From NCBI GenBank assembly GCA_003024985.2, contig PXIH01S0034879.1: DNA of 10,911 bases; one strand, written 5' to 3'. A model generated the notes under the pieces. That model was not told where the DNA came from. It worked only from the letters and a program-made list of their open reading frames with translations, and did not search any database. Positions within the stretch are counted from its first letter, which is position 1. Each line of letters begins with the position of its first letter. Made by a program: the position numbers and the translations under genes. The DNA is from Euperipatoides rowelli (Eukaryota > Onychophora > Udeonychophora > Euonychophora > Peripatopsidae). This document shows, piece after piece, positions 1 to 8,031 of this stretch.

Positions 1-238
1 CGGAAAAGTGGCCAGTGTAAACGTGGCTTTAGGGACTCTAAACTTTGTTGTTAGTAGTTCAACCTTTTCATTCACAAGCATATAATCTGCATTTCTATAA
101 TGTGTAGCCGAGAGCGAACAAATGCATTGCGGACAATCTTTCACTCATACACTGACATGCTGTATTTCTGCTTTATACAAGATTTTGTCAAAAGTGTCAT
201 CACATTATCTTCCTCTGTCAATATCGTTCTAAATATTT
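1..238. other. Unassigned spacer at window start
   Basis: No gene is recognised here. The first 200 bases are somewhat richer in GC and CpG than the rest of the window. A short minus-strand reading frame around 100-205 has a coding-like look, but it is too short and too weakly bounded to call. It could be the edge of an old interspersed repeat. Confidence 0.4.
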
Positions 239-284
239 TTCTCCTAAAGAGAATTTCTTTAACACAAAGATAAAATTAGGAGAA
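239..284. repeat. 9-bp inverted repeat
   Basis: TTCTCCTAA at 239-247 is matched by its exact reverse complement TTAGGAGAA at 276-284. A smaller AAAGA/TCTTT pair (246-250 and 256-260) partly overlaps the left arm. It sits eight bases before the much stronger palindrome at 292-337. Nine-base arms can arise by chance in DNA this AT-rich, but the G/C-containing core makes this less trivial than an A/T-only match. Function unknown. Confidence 0.55.
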
Positions 285-291
285 CACAAAT

Positions 292-337
292 ATGTCAATC
301 CATTAGCAGTTTAAAATAACTGCTAATGGATTGACAT
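292..337. repeat. Perfect 20-bp-arm palindrome, 6-nt loop
   Basis: The left arm, 292-311 (beginning ATGTCAATCC), and the right arm, 318-337 (ending GGATTGACAT), are exact reverse complements over all 20 bases, separated by TAAAAT at 312-317. Pairing stops sharply at both outer ends (T291 against G338). As RNA it would make a short perfect hairpin. It is smaller than a typical animal pre-microRNA and lacks bulges. It may instead be a recent local inverted duplication, a tiny fold-back element or an assembly foldback. No surrounding transposon ends or target-site duplication were recognised. Confidence 0.9.
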
Positions 338-656
338 GTTGGGATTCATTTTAACTAATATGAAAGCAAAACTCCTTGGTTTTATAATTTAATGTGATGA
401 CAAAAATAAGTTTTCCAGACTTTGACTGGACAATCAGTTTTGTCCTTTTCATTGACCAGTTTTCTTTATTTACATAATACTTTTAGATCACATTAAAGAA
501 TGAAATATCTATTAGTGAGTTACTGTACGGATACATTGAATAACTTTACTTGATTTAAAATCTCATTTAGGCTACAGTACCACTATGTAAAATGAGCATC
601 TCCAAGCTGGGTAAAACATGGAGGCTGTGAGAAAAAGGGTAAAAGCTTGCTCTATC
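338..656. other. AT-rich spacer with minor hairpins
   Basis: No gene is supported. A 6-bp hairpin is visible, GGACAA at 428-433 and TTGTCC at 440-445. On the minus strand, a polypyrimidine stretch ending in CACAG (AG at 626-625) resembles a splice acceptor that would lead into bases below 625. It fits in phase after the coding-like island upstream, but no domain supports it. Confidence 0.35.
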
Positions 657-906
657 TTAATCCTCAGTATGGATGTGGACCACAAAAGCATGGTCTATCA
701 ATCTTTTTTTCCCCCAACCTGAAAGGTCTTTCTCGAGCTTCCGCACTGTTCTGACAAAACATTCTTTGTCCGATTCCCTTCTAAGGGTGCCTGTGGCAGA
801 GAATGCAGACAGGGTCATCTGTACCCTCACATACTTTAAAAGTTTTGAGCAAGAGATACCAATGTTTATAGTAACTTCAGTCTTTCNGATTGGTGTGCCT
901 TTTTAA
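657..906. other. Coding-like island, strand unresolved
   Basis: This block is clearly richer in GC than its surroundings and is open on both strands. The plus frame runs from 673 to 906 (77 codons), after a plausible acceptor, AATCCTCAG, ending at 667. The minus frame is open from 902 to a TAA at 659-657 (81 codons, through one N at 887). It includes a charged stretch, RRESDKECFVRTVRKLEKD, framed by a minus-strand acceptor-like CTGCCACAG (ending at 791) and a weak CAG|GT donor (after 719). The minus reading looks more protein-like, but I recognise no family in either frame. It could be a host exon, an old transposon piece or chance. The plus-frame ERSFS stretch recalls hAT transposases but the rest does not follow. 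Confidence 0.3.
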
Positions 907-1971
907 TATACCAGTGGAGCAATTATTTGTTTATGAAACACAAGGAGTTAAACACACTAACAAAAATTAACTCTTCAAGCAAACAATCTCACCACTGCTA
1001 TTTAATCCACACCAATGTAGTTATTACTCAATTCCATCTATATTAAAATATACAACAATAGTTTATTTTCCAATCAAAGTTTAGACATAGTCTTGTTTAG
1101 TCATTTTAATTTACACTTGAATATCCTTTTTAGAAATGAGGTTTTGAAGAAACAAAAGTCTTTTACTAACTTGAATTTTGAAATTTCTCTAGTTGCTTTT
1201 CCTCAATTGGAAATAATTTCAACACAGACTGCTAGCCTCCAGGTAAGTTTACAAAGAGGATAAACCAAAGTGAAGCCAATTGAGATCAAAATATTGCAGA
1301 CATTCTTCTTTTAGAATCACTTCAGATTTGATTGGTTTTTAGCTTAAGTGTATCATAATTAAAGGAAGTTTGCAGTGCCAGAATAGTCAACCAAGATGAT
1401 TTTGTATGATAGAGATTCATTAAAACTACTGACAATGATATAAATACATTGTCTTAGAACAATAATTGTTTATTTTATTAGACTAGACAATCCATACTAT
1501 CCATTAACAGTAAGCCAATAGCTTTTATTGAGATAAATAAAAAGTAAAAATAAGAATGTGGGATTTTGATGGTGATAATAAATGGAAAATTCAACTCAAC
1601 TGTGATATTTGGAAGCACATAAGTGAAACTCATTATGCAAGGGAAGAAAGACATAAAGTTTTATATGCTCAACTTATGATATTTAGTGTACAGATACAGA
1701 TTAATGTTTTGTCTCATATGAGTCTATTTGTGATGCTATATTAAGATTGTATAATACTGAGAACTAAATAAGAATTTTTATTTTACAAATTAACAGTGGA
1801 ATTTGAAATTTTGGAAAAATTGCAAATATATACCATAATATAAATTATAGAATAAAGAAAATTTAATTTATTAAAAAAAAATTACTAGTAGATTTAAATT
1901 GTCAAGATCAAACATATTTTGTCTGTGTGTATGTTTGTGGGGAGCGGGATGTCAGAGATCAATTTCAACAT
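907..1971. other. AT-rich spacer
   Basis: Nothing recognisable is present. Short open frames, such as the one at 1556-1744, have the composition of random AT-rich DNA (frequent I, N, K, Y, M) and no motif. No RNA gene or transposon end was seen. Confidence 0.5.
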
Positions 1972-2143
1972 GGGGTTAAAGTGGTTCCTTTGACCCCAAA
2001 GTGGTTACTTTGTCTGTTTCCGCTTTGGAAACATTCTGACTTATATAAATTTCAAATACATTAAATGCCTATACTTTTTTTCTGGTAGCAAAAAAAATTC
2101 CATTTTGGACAACATTCTGTTTTGTAGAGTCCATTTTGAACAA
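1972..2143. repeat. Cluster of hairpins and short direct repeats
   Basis: GGGGTTAAAG (1972-1981) pairs with CTTTGACCCC (1988-1997), with one G-T wobble and a 6-base loop. GTTTCC (2016-2021) pairs with GGAAAC (2027-2032). AAAGTGGTT occurs at 1978-1986 and again at 1998-2006. TCCATTTTGGACAA (2099-2112) recurs 31 bases later as TCCATTTTGAACAA (2130-2143). The density of structure and the G/C content suggest a decayed interspersed repeat or MITE-like sequence, but no terminal repeats or family could be named. Confidence 0.4.
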
Positions 2144-2636
2144 GTTTACTGTATATAGCATATACTTCCAGTTGTAAATGGCATCATGAGACTGTCTTTA
2201 TGCTTCTTCACCTAATAAATAGCTCTTTTGGTAAATACATCATTTAAAATTTTTGTGAAAATGTTAATGTCCGTATTAACAATTGAAATAGGTTTATAAT
2301 AATTTAATGACTGATCAATTACACCCTTAACCTGAGTTTTATCCTTTTCGTACTTTTAATTCTTTTGTTATTTTTATACTAGGCCTCTAACATATTGCAG
2401 GATCTCCTTACCACTCAAAACCAACTAACGGCAGCTGTGGCATAAACTATAAGGCTAGTCACTTTATAATTTTATTTACAGTTCCAGATGAACCCTAACT
2501 CTTACTAAGTAATAAATAACTATGCACCAACCCTAATGTTAAACAACAAGTCAAATAAAGCTGTTTTCATTGATTTTATCTTTTAGTAAATGTATAATAA
2601 AGATTTCCATCTTATTTTTTCACAGCTTTAACAATT
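2144..2636. other. AT-rich spacer
   Basis: No gene or named repeat is supported. A slightly GC-richer patch around 2385-2460 has no long open frame on either strand. Confidence 0.5.
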
Positions 2637-2800
2637 ATTTTAAGAAGTAATTACATTGCAAACAAAATAAATAAAAATTACAAAAAGATTAAAAGGAAGA
2701 AATAAAAATATCTTTTTGTCAATTTCTATCTGATTTTATAAAGTAATTTATATTACATAGTAAAGAATAAATAAAAATAACAAAAAAGAAAGAAAAGAAA
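2637..2800. repeat. Diverged A-rich direct duplication, two copies
   Basis: Copy one (about 2637-2702) and copy two (about 2733-2800) share the order ATTTTA..AAGTAATT..ATT(A)CA, then AATAAATAAAAATNACAAAAA, then an AG/A-rich end. They are offset by about 100 bases. The match is interrupted by small indels. It looks like a local tandem duplication of A-rich DNA. Both copies contain AATAAA, which at this base composition is not evidence of polyadenylation. Confidence 0.5.
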
Positions 2801-2840
2801 ATGCTGCCTTTTATTTTGATAACAAATAAAATATCAGTTT

Positions 2841-2970
2841 GTCCAAATATCCATTGTGCTAGTTATCCAGTTGGCCAAATGTCTGTTGGTTTTAATGTCC
2901 ATTCACCCAAACATCCTTTTATAAACTGTCCATCAGCCAAATGCTGTCTGTCATCAGTCTGGCCAAAATA
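2841..2970. repeat. Imperfect repeat built on CCAAA/GTCCA motifs
   Basis: The stretch repeatedly uses TCCA, GCCAAATG and CCAAANAT words. CCAAATATCC near 2844 aligns with CCAAACATCC near 2908, and GGCCAAATG near 2873 aligns with GCCAAATG near 2936, both at an offset of about 63 bases. The open frame across it (2801-2989, plus) shows the same period as recurring proline residues about 21 codons apart. This is best read as two diverged copies of a roughly 63-bp unit, not as a gene. Confidence 0.4.
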
Positions 2971-2989
2971 TACACTATATCTTTCTTAA

Positions 2990-3460
2990 CAGGTCCCTGT
3001 CTCCCTCTGGTAATAAAATTTGCATTGTCCTCTAATTTTTTTTTCTTTCTCTGTCTGTCTGTTAGAAGAGAGTTAATCTAAATCTTTCAATTTTTTAGGG
3101 ATGTACATTAGCAGCCCTATAGTGACTTTTCTTGCTTGGTTAGTTTAGTCAAATTACTAATATGTTTAATTGATAGCTTAAAATAAACTGCAAATCTTCC
3201 TTTACTGTAAATTACCTTTACTGGTTCTTGAATAATTATGAATGGACCATTACAGACAGACTTATGTGTCTTTCTATTGGAAAGCTATATAGTAACTTGT
3301 AATTTTTTTAATTAAATAATAAATTTGTTTAGATAACTAATTTGCTATCAATATTAACTAAATTCTGAACTTGGATTCATGTTTTAACCTGAGCATAAAT
3401 TAAAAAAAAAAAAAATTAAAAACATAAAATTAAATTCATTTACAGTATTTGTTATAGCAT
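2990..3460. other. AT-rich spacer
   Basis: A pyrimidine-rich patch lies at about 3030-3065 and an A13-14 run at about 3402-3415. No coding potential or transposon end was recognised. Confidence 0.5.
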
Positions 3461-3609
3461 TGGTATGCGTATCACTGGTGGTATGCAAAGTTTTAACTGG
3501 TGGTACACCAGTTGGACTAAAATTATGTTAAATATTTTATAATTATTAATATTATTTTGTATTTCCTCTGCCATAAGAAATACAAAATTACATTATTAAT
3601 AATTATAAA
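3461..3609. repeat. Fold-back cluster: 8-bp hairpin plus long stem-loop
   Basis: AACTGGTG (3495-3502) and CACCAGTT (3506-3513) form a perfect 8-bp stem around GTA. The same ACTGGTGGTA word also occurs upstream at 3474-3483, next to a related TGGTATGC at 3461. Just downstream, 3536-3565 and 3577-3609 are inverted copies. Sixteen outer and twelve inner base pairs are exact, separated by a 2-versus-5-base internal loop, and the apex is 11 bases (CTCTGCCATAA). Sub-terminal GGTGGTA repeats near long fold-backs are common in DNA transposons and MITEs, so a decayed element of that kind is my inference. No transposase or target-site duplication was found. Confidence 0.65.
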
Positions 3610-3718
3610 GTCACTCCCTCAGTTGTGGAAGAAGGGAAACCTATCGCCAGTATTGTCGTTTTTATGTGATGCATATCATGAAATATTTTCCATTTTGAAT
3701 TAAGTAAATAAAAAGAAT

Positions 3719-3741
3719 GATAATAATAATAATAATAATAT
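3719..3741. repeat. Short (TAA)n microsatellite
   Basis: About 20 bases of uninterrupted TAA repeats lie at 3721-3740. Same motif class as the long array at 8585-8719. Confidence 0.9.
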
Positions 3742-3755
3742 ATCTAGAATTTAAT

Positions 3756-3913
3756 CTAGTATTTGACAGGTAAAGACAGACCCGAATCTGAACAAGATAT
3801 ATTGGACTCTTTCTCAATGTTATCAAGAGTCTGATGCCTACCAGGTCTTTTATCTACGATTACTAAAGGACAAGGTGTCTATGACAATTAGGCTAAATGA
3901 GAACAAAGAATAA
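3756..3913. other. Coding-like island; possible minus-strand exon 3862-3756
   Basis: Both strands are open here. On the plus strand, 48 codons run from 3767 to a TAA at 3911-3913, directly after a TTTGACAG acceptor-like sequence. They read TDPNLNKIYWTLSQCY followed by further mixed-composition residues. On the minus strand, after an acceptor-like CTTTAG ending at 3863, 34 codons lead to TAG at 3758-3756, including IVDKRPGRHQTLDN. That minus reading is in phase with the exon candidate at 4348-4288. ATTAAA lies immediately after the minus-strand stop. Neither frame matches a family I know, and only one, if either, can be real. Confidence 0.25.
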
Positions 3914-4287
3914 AATTTAAGACTAGTAAAACATGACTTCTTAATAATAAAAAAATGATAGGGAACTGTCTAGTTAGATTAAATGATTGGGTTTATTTAT
4001 AGTATGAACAAATGCATTTATAGAAAAATAAACAGTTTTGACTATTTGTTATCATAATATTATTACAATAAAATATAACTATAAATTATTGAATGTTGCA
4101 ATAATAGATATAAAATATCTCAATACAATTAAATTATGTCAAAATAATAGTTTGACAATAAAATATAAATGAATTCTTCGCATTTTACTTTAGATAAAAA
4201 AAATTTTAAAAATAAGTTTAAGTGGCTAAACCCTCTCTGATTTTTACAATTAAAAATAAATAAATATTTTATGTACAAATAACTTAC
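3914..4287. other. AT-rich spacer or possible minus-strand intron
   Basis: Very AT-rich, with no long frame on either strand. If the minus-strand exon candidates at 4348-4288 and 3862-3756 are joined, this interval plus 3863-3913 would be their 425-base intron. It would begin with the consensus donor GTAAGT (4287-4282) and end in CTTTAG. Confidence 0.35.
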
Positions 4288-4348
4288 ATTTGCTGCAGAC
4301 TGCTATGTACAATTTGTTGAATTCGTCCCAAACTTGAAATGGCCATGT
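4288..4348 (-). CDS. Candidate internal exon of an unidentified gene
   Basis: On the minus strand a long pyrimidine-rich tract (CTTCCTTTCCGCACTTCACTTT) ends in CAAG at 4352-4349, and a textbook GTAAGT donor begins at 4287. The 61 bases between are open in two frames. One reads TWPFQVWDEFNKLYIAVCSK and leaves one base over, which would join the candidate exon 3862-3756 as a leucine codon with the frame kept. The other reads DMAISSLGRIQQIVHSSLQQ, containing an ATG at 4346-4344. I recognise neither. The evidence is the paired splice signals and open frame only, so this could still be chance in AT-rich DNA with frequent T-rich tracts. Confidence 0.25.
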
Positions 4349-4520
4349 CTTGAAAGTGAAGTGCGGAAAGGAAGAAAATGGAGTAAAAAATTATTAAAAA
4401 AATTGTCTTTGTTGAGAAAGCGAAGACAGGTTGCTGCTTCTTTTCTGTAGAATGATGTTGGAAATGTTGATAGTGGGATATCTCACAGTTTTTGCTTNAA
4501 AAATATAAGTCTATTCTTGA

Positions 4521-4700
4521 ATTGACTTATTTTGTATTTTTGATATTTACAAGGTGAAGGAAAGGGAATCTTCTGCCATGGTCGTTTCAGCACTGCGAAG
4601 AACTACTGGAAATTATGATAACTCGTTTTTGGAGTGTCTCGGCCTTAGGCTGTCGAAACATGCAAGGTCTTTAGTGTATGTCTGCCTGAATTGCTTCTAA
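4521..4700 (+). other. Coding-like, CpG-containing island
   Basis: From 4521 to a TAA at 4698-4700 the plus strand is open for 59 codons, with an ATG at 4578-4580. It reads MVVSALRRTTGNYDNS, then FLECLGLRLSKHARSL. The block has several CpGs (TTTCAG..GCGAAG, CTCG, TCGG, GTCG), unlike its flanks. On the minus strand the same place has ACCATGG followed by nine sense codons and a GTAAAT donor-like site. It could be an exon, a promoter-proximal segment or a transposon remnant. No domain is recognised in any frame. Confidence 0.25.
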
Positions 4701-5234
4701 CTAGAAAATACCACTGTTAGTGGAGTTTGACCATCATGTTTAGCTTCAGCTAGCCTCTGCTTGAGTTGATTGATTTGTACAATGTTCATAGTAAATAATG
4801 GCTTTTATTTCTTTCTTTAGATAAAGCTTGTAGCTGATTGAGGGACGGTTTGGTTACAGCCATAGACGGCATCAATTCTCTAGTGTAGGCTAAGACAAGT
4901 ATTTGCAGGTTCGGCTAAAAATAATTATAAATCTTATAGCCATAACTGATGAGTGAAACACCGCCTTATAGTGGCTGTTGCTGGTAGGAAAAATATCTGA
5001 ATTTCTTTGAAGTCGCTAAGCTGATATCTTCTGAACAGAAATAATGGAACTATGAATTAACAGCAATTTGTACATAAATGTGGTCTATAAAATGGTCGAG
5101 AGAGAGGGAGGGAAATATTAAAACTTTCAATTTTATAATCTCTGTAAAAATATAAAAACAGTTTTGGGTAATAATCAAAATATGATTGGACTGAGAAAGA
5201 TCAAAAATGAGTGATCCAGTAATAAAATTAAAAA
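4701..5234. other. Spacer upstream of the retrotransposon relic
   Basis: A good acceptor-like TTTCTTTCTTTAG ends at about 4820 on the plus strand, followed by about 180 bases of higher GC, but every frame there is broken by stops. A minus-strand open frame at 5050-5256 has no motif and overlaps the retrotransposon start. A purine-rich AGAGAGAGGGAGGG run lies at about 5099-5112. Nothing here extends the reverse transcriptase upstream: the YADD-containing palm motif expected before 5235 is absent. Confidence 0.4.
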
Positions 5235-5970
5235 GTGGTTCTATCAATTTTAACACTACAGGATGACTTAAATCAGATATTTTATAAATGTTGTTCTATT
5301 GGACTAAAATTTAATATAGAAAAAACATATGTTATAAATTTTGGTAATAATAATTTAAGCAATATATATTATATTGATAACGTTCCATTAAAAAATGAAG
5401 TGGTACATCGAGACCTAGGAGTTGTTATTGATCAACATAATGACTTTTTCATTCCATGCAAAGTTTATAGCTAACAAAATGAGACAGAGATTTGGTATGA
5501 TCAAAAATGAAATTAAAATTTTGTCAGTTAAATCTTATAGAATAATCTACTCAGTTTACATACAATCATTGTTTGAATATTGTAGTTCATCAGTTTCACA
5601 TGGCAATAAAAAAGATCTTTTAGTGATTGAAAATGCCTTTAGACATATAACTAAATAATATTGGTTTATTTAATGTTCCATATGTTACAAGATTATTAAA
5701 AGATAATTTACTTACATCCTATCAGAGATTAAATTAATTGGATATGATTTTTATGTACAGAATTATTGTTGTAAATGATAATATACAAGATATTTTTGTT
5801 ATTAATAAAAGAACTTTTATTAGAGGTCATAGGTTTGTGGTTAAGGTGGTATATAAAAGAACGGTACTAAGGGAGAAACATGTTTCAAATAGGAGTAGTT
5901 CACTGTGGAACTCACTACCAGATAATGTTTTTGATACCATAAATCTAGAACAGTTCAAAAGTAACTGAAT
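5235..5970 (+). pseudogene. Non-LTR reverse transcriptase, C-terminal fragment, broken
   Basis: The product would be the reverse transcriptase of a non-LTR retrotransposon. Family landmarks run in order across three frames. LQDDLNQIF and GLKFNIEKTYVINFG match the post-palm region. DLGVVID follows, then HAKFIANKMRQRFGMI, the IYSVYIQSLFEYCSSSV block (family form LYk..V.s.LEY.s..W), and VIENAFRHITK (family form IE.vQr.fTk). RTFIRGHRF and SSSLWNSLPDNV (WN.LP) close it, with a terminal F-K before the stop. The palm YADD motif and everything upstream are missing. Three lesions are visible: a one-base gain in the T-run at 5445-5449, a second +1 shift near 5653-5658, and an in-frame TAA at 5735-5737. 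The fragment is dead. Confidence 0.85.
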
Positions 5971-6149
5971 TTATAAAAATAAAAATTGATCCAATGTTTT
6001 TGTACACATAGTGGCTTTGATGTATGTACTGTATACATTTATGTCTTATTGAAAAATTTAATGACTTAATAATTTAGTTTTGATTGTTGTTTTGTATTGT
6101 ATTGTTTTCATATACTATAATATTTAATGTAATTATATTTTGTTTGTAA

Positions 6150-6183
6150 TAAGACGTAAGTCTTACCTATATCATTGATATAG
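6150..6183 (+). other. Tandem 3'-terminal hairpins of the retrotransposon
   Basis: TAAGAC (6150-6155) and GTCTTA (6160-6165) form a 6-bp stem closed by GTAA, a GNRA-class tetraloop in RNA. One base later CTATATC (6167-6173) pairs with GATATAG (6177-6183) around ATT. The pair lies six bases before the AATA tail. In L2/CR1-type elements, 3' stem-loops are recognised by the encoded reverse transcriptase, so that role is inferred here. Confidence 0.7.
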
Positions 6184-6189
6184 TTAAAG

Positions 6190-6204
6190 AATAAATAAAT
6201 AAAT
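6190..6204 (+). repeat. AATA-repeat tail of the retrotransposon
   Basis: About 3.5 tandem copies of AATA/TAAA end the element, immediately after the two hairpins. Short tandem tails in place of poly(A) are a feature of CR1/L2-like elements. Confidence 0.65.
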
Positions 6205-7864
6205 TTAGATTTAATTTCCAATCAGATTTTAAATAGTATGATTGTAAAATATTTTTAAATTATACACTGTTCCTGGATACAAGGGAATTTCCCTAAAGTG
6301 CTATCATTTTAAGCCTGGTACCATTGTACTTCACCAAGGGGGGTAGGATGACTCAACAGTAATAAAAAAATACAAGTTTTTATATCAATAATCAGAGAAG
6401 GTGTTTACATATTTGTCAGAAAAAAGTAAAATATTAAATATCAGAGAAGGATGACAAATAAACAATAACTGTGAAAACAGATAGTTTCTAAGTTCAATAG
6501 ATCCTGAGATATTAAACATATGTTTTTATTATTGTTTCTCTTGATGAGCAATTCATAAGATGTGAACTCCTTGCCAGCTAATCAGCCTGGAAAGTGGACT
6601 GCTAAGAAAGACAATTACGGTTAAGGTTTTCTTATTAAATAAATCTTTAACTAGACAGGATAAGGGATTTGACTGTTAAAAAGCTAAAGAACTTTGACAG
6701 GTGATAAGCTGATACCTCAAACTTGCTAAACTTTTGTTTCTTTCCCCTTTCTTCATTTATGCTGTCTATTTTTGAATTTTAAAGAAATAGTTATTTATTT
6801 AAAGGAGAAATTTTAAAAAAAATATCAATTTTGTAATGATTGCCTCAATTGTGAAACAACAATAATAGGAATATATAAAAATTAAAAAAAAATATGCATT
6901 TCTTTTCTTTAGGATTTTAGAGCTTCAGTTTTAAGGGGAGAAATACAGTATATCTTCTTTTCTTTTTCTTTTCATATTTTATACAACACAATGTATTACA
7001 TTAGATTATTTTATGCAAATATTACAAAGATATCCCGAAGGTTACAAATAATATTACTACATATTTTTATTAAAGGAAATTTGCTTATACTGTAAACATA
7101 GGAAATGTTTGTATTCTCTTGTAATGAGAAAAAAATATTAAACCTATTTAAATATCTCCTCTCATTACATAATCCACTGAGTTTTAATAGACAACAGACA
7201 GTCAATATTTGTTTTAACTATGAATATCAATATTCAGCTTGATTATAAGAACACAAATAATTAAGAATTAACAGTTTAATCTAGTCAGTTCCTAAACAAG
7301 TAGATTTTACTATCAATTAAAAAAAATGTAAAGTCGGACCTTGGTTCAGTTGGAGCCAAAAACTTATTTTAGAAATATATACTATTCTTCTGAAAACTTA
7401 TTTTTAATGACACCGATAACTTCTTTTTTCTGCATGTACAATATATAAAATAATTTTATTCAATATTGTCAATCAATTTCTGGCTCTGAGGCCGTTTTCA
7501 AGACTTAAACATGTTGCCANATGTTATTTTTTAATTATGAACTAAAAACATGTTTCAGGAATTTCCCAAAATTAATATGGGCATAAAATAATTAAACCTT
7601 TTCCTGTTTTTATTTTTAGGAGATAGTTTTAAAATCATCCTCTTTCCACCTTCCTCTATAAGAAGTAAAAATAATAATACATTGAACTTACCAAATAGTA
7701 GGGTGATCAAATGGAGGAATATACATTATACCTAATGGTTGAAAAAAAAAAAAAAGATTTGTATTATTAAAATAGATGAAAAATTAACTGAATACGAATA
7801 TTGTAAATCCTGGTATCTACCAGTAAATGTTAGAAGCCTAATAATTATTTTTATTTTATAAAGG
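6205..7864. other. Long AT-rich spacer
   Basis: No gene or named repeat is supported over about 1.6 kb. Small items are GGGAATTTCCC at 6283-6293, ATCAGAGAAGG twice near 6390 and 6440, a 10-bp inverted repeat TGTAATGAGA (7120-7129) and TCTCATTACA (7160-7169), AAACATGTTT near 7547, an A14 run near 7742-7755, and one N at 7520. The minus open frame at 7011-7205 lacks motifs and looks random. Confidence 0.45.
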
Positions 7865-7930
7865 CAGGGATGTTTAATGCTTGGGTCCCAGGGCATCCAC
7901 CTACCCTGAGGGTCAAAAGAGGCTACATTT
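7865..7930 (+). mobile_element. Possible hAT-like transposon end (CAGGGATG)
   Basis: CAGGGATG at 7865 opens a GC-rich patch (TTGGGTCCCAGGGC, then ACCCTGAGGGT, an 11-base palindrome-like word at about 7905). It stands out from AT-rich flanks. Many hAT superfamily termini begin CAGGG. No matching inverted CATCCCTG end and no 8-bp target duplication was found nearby, so this is a suggestion only. Confidence 0.25.
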
Positions 7931-8031
7931 TCATCCGTTATTTTAAATACTCTGTAAATAATTTAAATTAGATTTTTTTAACTTTTTCTTGAATTTTTTT
8001 AGTCTATGAATGATAACTATTGGTGCATATT

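Larger units (their letters stand above)
5235..6204 (+). mobile_element. 5'-truncated non-LTR retrotransposon (CR1/L2/jockey-like)
   Basis: The element comprises the last part of a reverse transcriptase ORF (5235-5970), an AT-rich 3' UTR, two adjacent hairpins at 6150-6183 and a short AATA-type tail at 6190-6204. Severe 5' truncation, so that only the region after the catalytic palm remains, is what target-primed reverse transcription often leaves. The ending on a short tandem repeat, not a long poly(A), is typical of CR1/L2-type clades. The clade cannot be fixed from the thumb and C-terminal region alone. I found no convincing target-site duplication, and the precise 5' junction is uncertain by some tens of bases. 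Confidence 0.8.

Noticed and set aside
673-906. hAT transposase C-terminus suggested by ERSFSSFR in the plus frame
   Set aside because: The residues after it do not follow the hAT dimerisation pattern, so the resemblance rests on five or six residues.
1556-1744. 62-codon plus open frame
   Set aside because: No motif, no splice or start context, and amino-acid composition typical of AT-rich noise.
4820-4990. Possible plus-strand exon after TTTCTTTCTTTAG
   Set aside because: All three frames following the acceptor-like sequence meet stops quickly.
5050-5256. 68-codon minus-strand open frame possibly representing an inverted 5' piece of the retrotransposon
   Set aside because: I compared it with finger, palm and endonuclease motifs of non-LTR elements and saw none. 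Composition is that of random AT-rich DNA.
6283-6293. GGGAATTTCCC, a perfect match to the kappa-B consensus
   Set aside because: A single 11-base match in spacer DNA with no gene beside it is not evidence of regulation.
7011-7205. 64-codon minus open frame
   Set aside because: No recognisable motif and random-like composition; it spans the TGTAATGAGA inverted repeat.
7325-7365. Possible SINE or tRNA-like B-box around GGTTCAGTTGG
   Set aside because: The match to the B-box is partial, and no A-box or cloverleaf could be drawn.
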